Shown here piece by piece: positions 62,485 through 64,000 of a stretch of DNA of 64,000 nt (within the stretch, counting starts at the first letter, position 1; each line of letters starts with the position of its first letter). This DNA comes from Glandiceps talaboti (taxonomy: Eukaryota > Hemichordata > Enteropneusta > Spengelidae). A program made the position numbers and the translations under genes. The notes below the pieces were generated by a model that was not told where the DNA came from, made no database searches, and saw nothing but the letters and a program-made list of their open reading frames with translations. The DNA lies in the NCBI RefSeq assembly GCF_964340395.1, contig NC_135557.1, positions 14,503,367 through 14,567,366 on the forward strand. Reading direction: 5' to 3'.

Positions 62485-63157
62485 CAACCTGGATATAGAT
62501 TATTAGTGTTTATTTTTTGAAGTCAAAAAGAACATACCACAGAATGGTAAATTTAATACGCCATATTCCTGACATTCTGGTCAGTTTGCAGGTACGTAAG
62601 CATGCATCATAAGACGGTACTACAGATTTGGCAAAGTGAGGGTTGCTAAATTTGTCATCATGATCACTGATTGAATGGCGATGCATGAAACAGTGAATAA
62701 AATGTGTGAAAGAAGTTCTCATAGTGCGCGTCAGTTCATGCCGCCACTTTGCAGTCTCTGACGGTCTGGCTGCATAAAGATAGGTGGTAAAAATGTGCAC
62801 TGTTTGATATCTGAGACGCGTCTTTGCCCACCATGTTTGGATTACAGGGTTAGTCACAAATATAAAAGAGTATAGTGAGAACACTTGAAACAAGTGTTAA
62901 CTTTGCGTCACCTGTTTTCATGCTATAGCATACCATTAGTCCTAACTCTGGCCCTCATGTCAAACAGCTTGTAAAGAGCACTCCTTGTGGCCAAACCCTG
63001 AAATCTTTTGTTTTTCTTGTAACTGGAACATGGCATATTCTATATGTCGCTTCCCCTCTACACACAAACAAGGCAATTGCTTCCGTAGCATATTCATCAC
63101 ACTCCCCTACATATATACACCGTAATTGTTCCTATTAATTTCTGTACGTGTCTCTCA
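62485..63157 (-). other. probable 3' UTR and poly(A) site of the upstream gene
   Basis: After the TGA at 63158 the first AATAAA on the minus strand is at 62514-62509, followed by a T/GT-rich stretch near 62450-62495, as at cleavage sites. That gives a 3' UTR of about 650-680 bp. A 127-codon open frame inside it (62893-62510) shows no family features and is probably fortuitous. Confidence 0.4.
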
Positions 63158-63316
63158 TCAGCTTTTTAAGGATTCGTCTGTGGTATTTGTTTCTGGTTGG
63201 TCATATTTTCCTGCTTTGAAATCTTCAATAATTTGGGGAGCTACACACATATCAAAGACGTCTTTTGTAGTATAAGCTTCCTGTAGTGTGTCAGGACAGC
63301 GATGTGATACATAAGC
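63158..63316 (-). CDS. terminal coding exon of an unrecognised gene
   Basis: The exon encodes 52 residues and a TGA stop (63158-63160). It begins AYVSHRCPDTLQEAYTTKDV and ends TTDESLKS. On the minus strand it is preceded by a pyrimidine-leaning tract and ...TTTACAGTTGCAG, giving two possible acceptors six bases apart (NAG-type choice); using the upstream AG would add LQ. Phase at the acceptor is 0. The composition is protein-like (balanced, charged, hydrophilic tail), unlike nearby chance frames. I do not recognise the family. The gene's earlier exons should lie beyond the right edge of the window. It is transcribed in the same direction as SIK, about 15 kb upstream of it. Confidence 0.5.
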   Translation of the reverse strand, partial: AYVSHRCPDTLQEAYTTKDVFDMCVAPQIIEDFKAGKYDQPETNTTDESLKS

Positions 63317-64000
63317 CTGCAACTGTAAACAAATAAACATCACACATTTTGTTAGTTGACGAATGAAACCGATTCAAAGTTGTCTAATTTGAATACTTAT
63401 AATCCCGTTTCAAGTCTCCCCATGCTATTAGAATACACTGTTTAGGCGTAACCTTTTACCGGGTGTTGCAAAACCGCTCTAGCCAATAAGAAAATGTCAT
63501 ACGTTATCGAGGTAATAATAATGTACTCTGATTTGTGTATCTATACAACTCCTGATCGCCTCACATTGACCGGAACAACGAGGCTTTTAGTGCATGAATA
63601 TAATGTAATATTGAGGCATTATTATCAGTGATGTAGATAATAGCCGGTTACCAGTCACAACGCCTGGCTACAACAGCTGTGTGACCGGCTACTAATTTAG
63701 TAGAATACTTAACGATAATTGAAAACAATCTAAGGTCGGAAAATTAAATATGAGTTGTACAGAGGTTCTAATAGCTACTAAATAGAACTAAAGTGTAAAA
63801 TAAGAAATAAATTCATCATTTTTTAAAAAAACATTTAAAACAAGACTCCATGCCACATTATCGCTAGTGAAAGCCGTCAAGTTGATGTTAACCCTTGACT
63901 AGTTTCATACAGACGTTGAAGGAAGCATGCATGAGGTCAAGGCGATGTCTCATGATGCATGATGCAATAACGGAACGTTTACGTGAGAGTACAACTAAAT
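63317..64000 (-). other. probable intron of the unrecognised upstream gene
   Basis: Begins with the acceptor tract of the terminal exon. No further exon is visible before the window ends. GTGTGACCGGCTACTAAT beside GATAATAGCCGGTTACCAGT (63640-63700) is a small inverted pair. Confidence 0.35.

Noticed and set aside
62510-62893. 127-codon minus-strand frame downstream of the terminal exon
   Set aside because: Lies in the probable 3' UTR, has no motif, and shares no splice signal with the exon.

Overview
The window looks like genomic DNA from a marine invertebrate animal. It is AT-rich and almost gene-free, full of microsatellites, minisatellites, small inverted-repeat transposons, tRNA-derived SINEs and retroelement relics, and it has spliceosomal splice sites. 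I cannot fix the phylum. The dense TACATGTA-type words and repeat mix are common in molluscs, brachiopods and invertebrate deuterostomes.

Two protein-coding exons can be supported, both on the minus strand. At 47862-48011 lies the first coding exon of a salt-inducible kinase (SIK family, closest by eye to SIK3/SIK2). It carries the glycine-rich ATP loop and ends at a consensus GTAAGT donor. The gene runs leftward. I found no second exon, so positions 1-47861 are probably mostly a giant first intron. At 63158-63316 is the last coding exon of an unrecognised upstream gene, with an acceptor, stop codon and probable 3' UTR down to a poly(A) signal near 62510. The 14.5 kb between the two genes is the SIK 5' flank.

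Layout: 1-47 kb (putative intron) is CpG-poor and repeat-laden. It holds a 6.8 kb satellite with a 28-bp unit (22.4-29.2 kb), a 51-bp minisatellite (11.9-12.9 kb), a higher-order TGTACTG array (10.4-11.2 kb), a ~160-bp tandem array (33.7-34.5 kb), about ten families of short foldback/MITE-like elements in several copies each, several SINEs and two LINE 3' fragments. Near 47.0 kb CpG content jumps more than tenfold and stays high through the SIK promoter and upstream DNA. 50.3-51.4 kb is a cluster of Penelope-like retroelement ends, each with a hammerhead-ribozyme-like core, interleaved with (TA)n arrays. 52.3-53.0 kb is a (CATA)n/(TATG)n inverted pair. 55.9-61.5 kb carries six perfect cAMP-response elements, two of them 11 bp apart.

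Functional reading (inference): SIK kinases phosphorylate CRTC coactivators and so restrain CREB. A CRE cluster upstream of a SIK gene would fit a feedback loop. The abrupt CpG change fits mosaic gene-body methylation of an expressed SIK locus.
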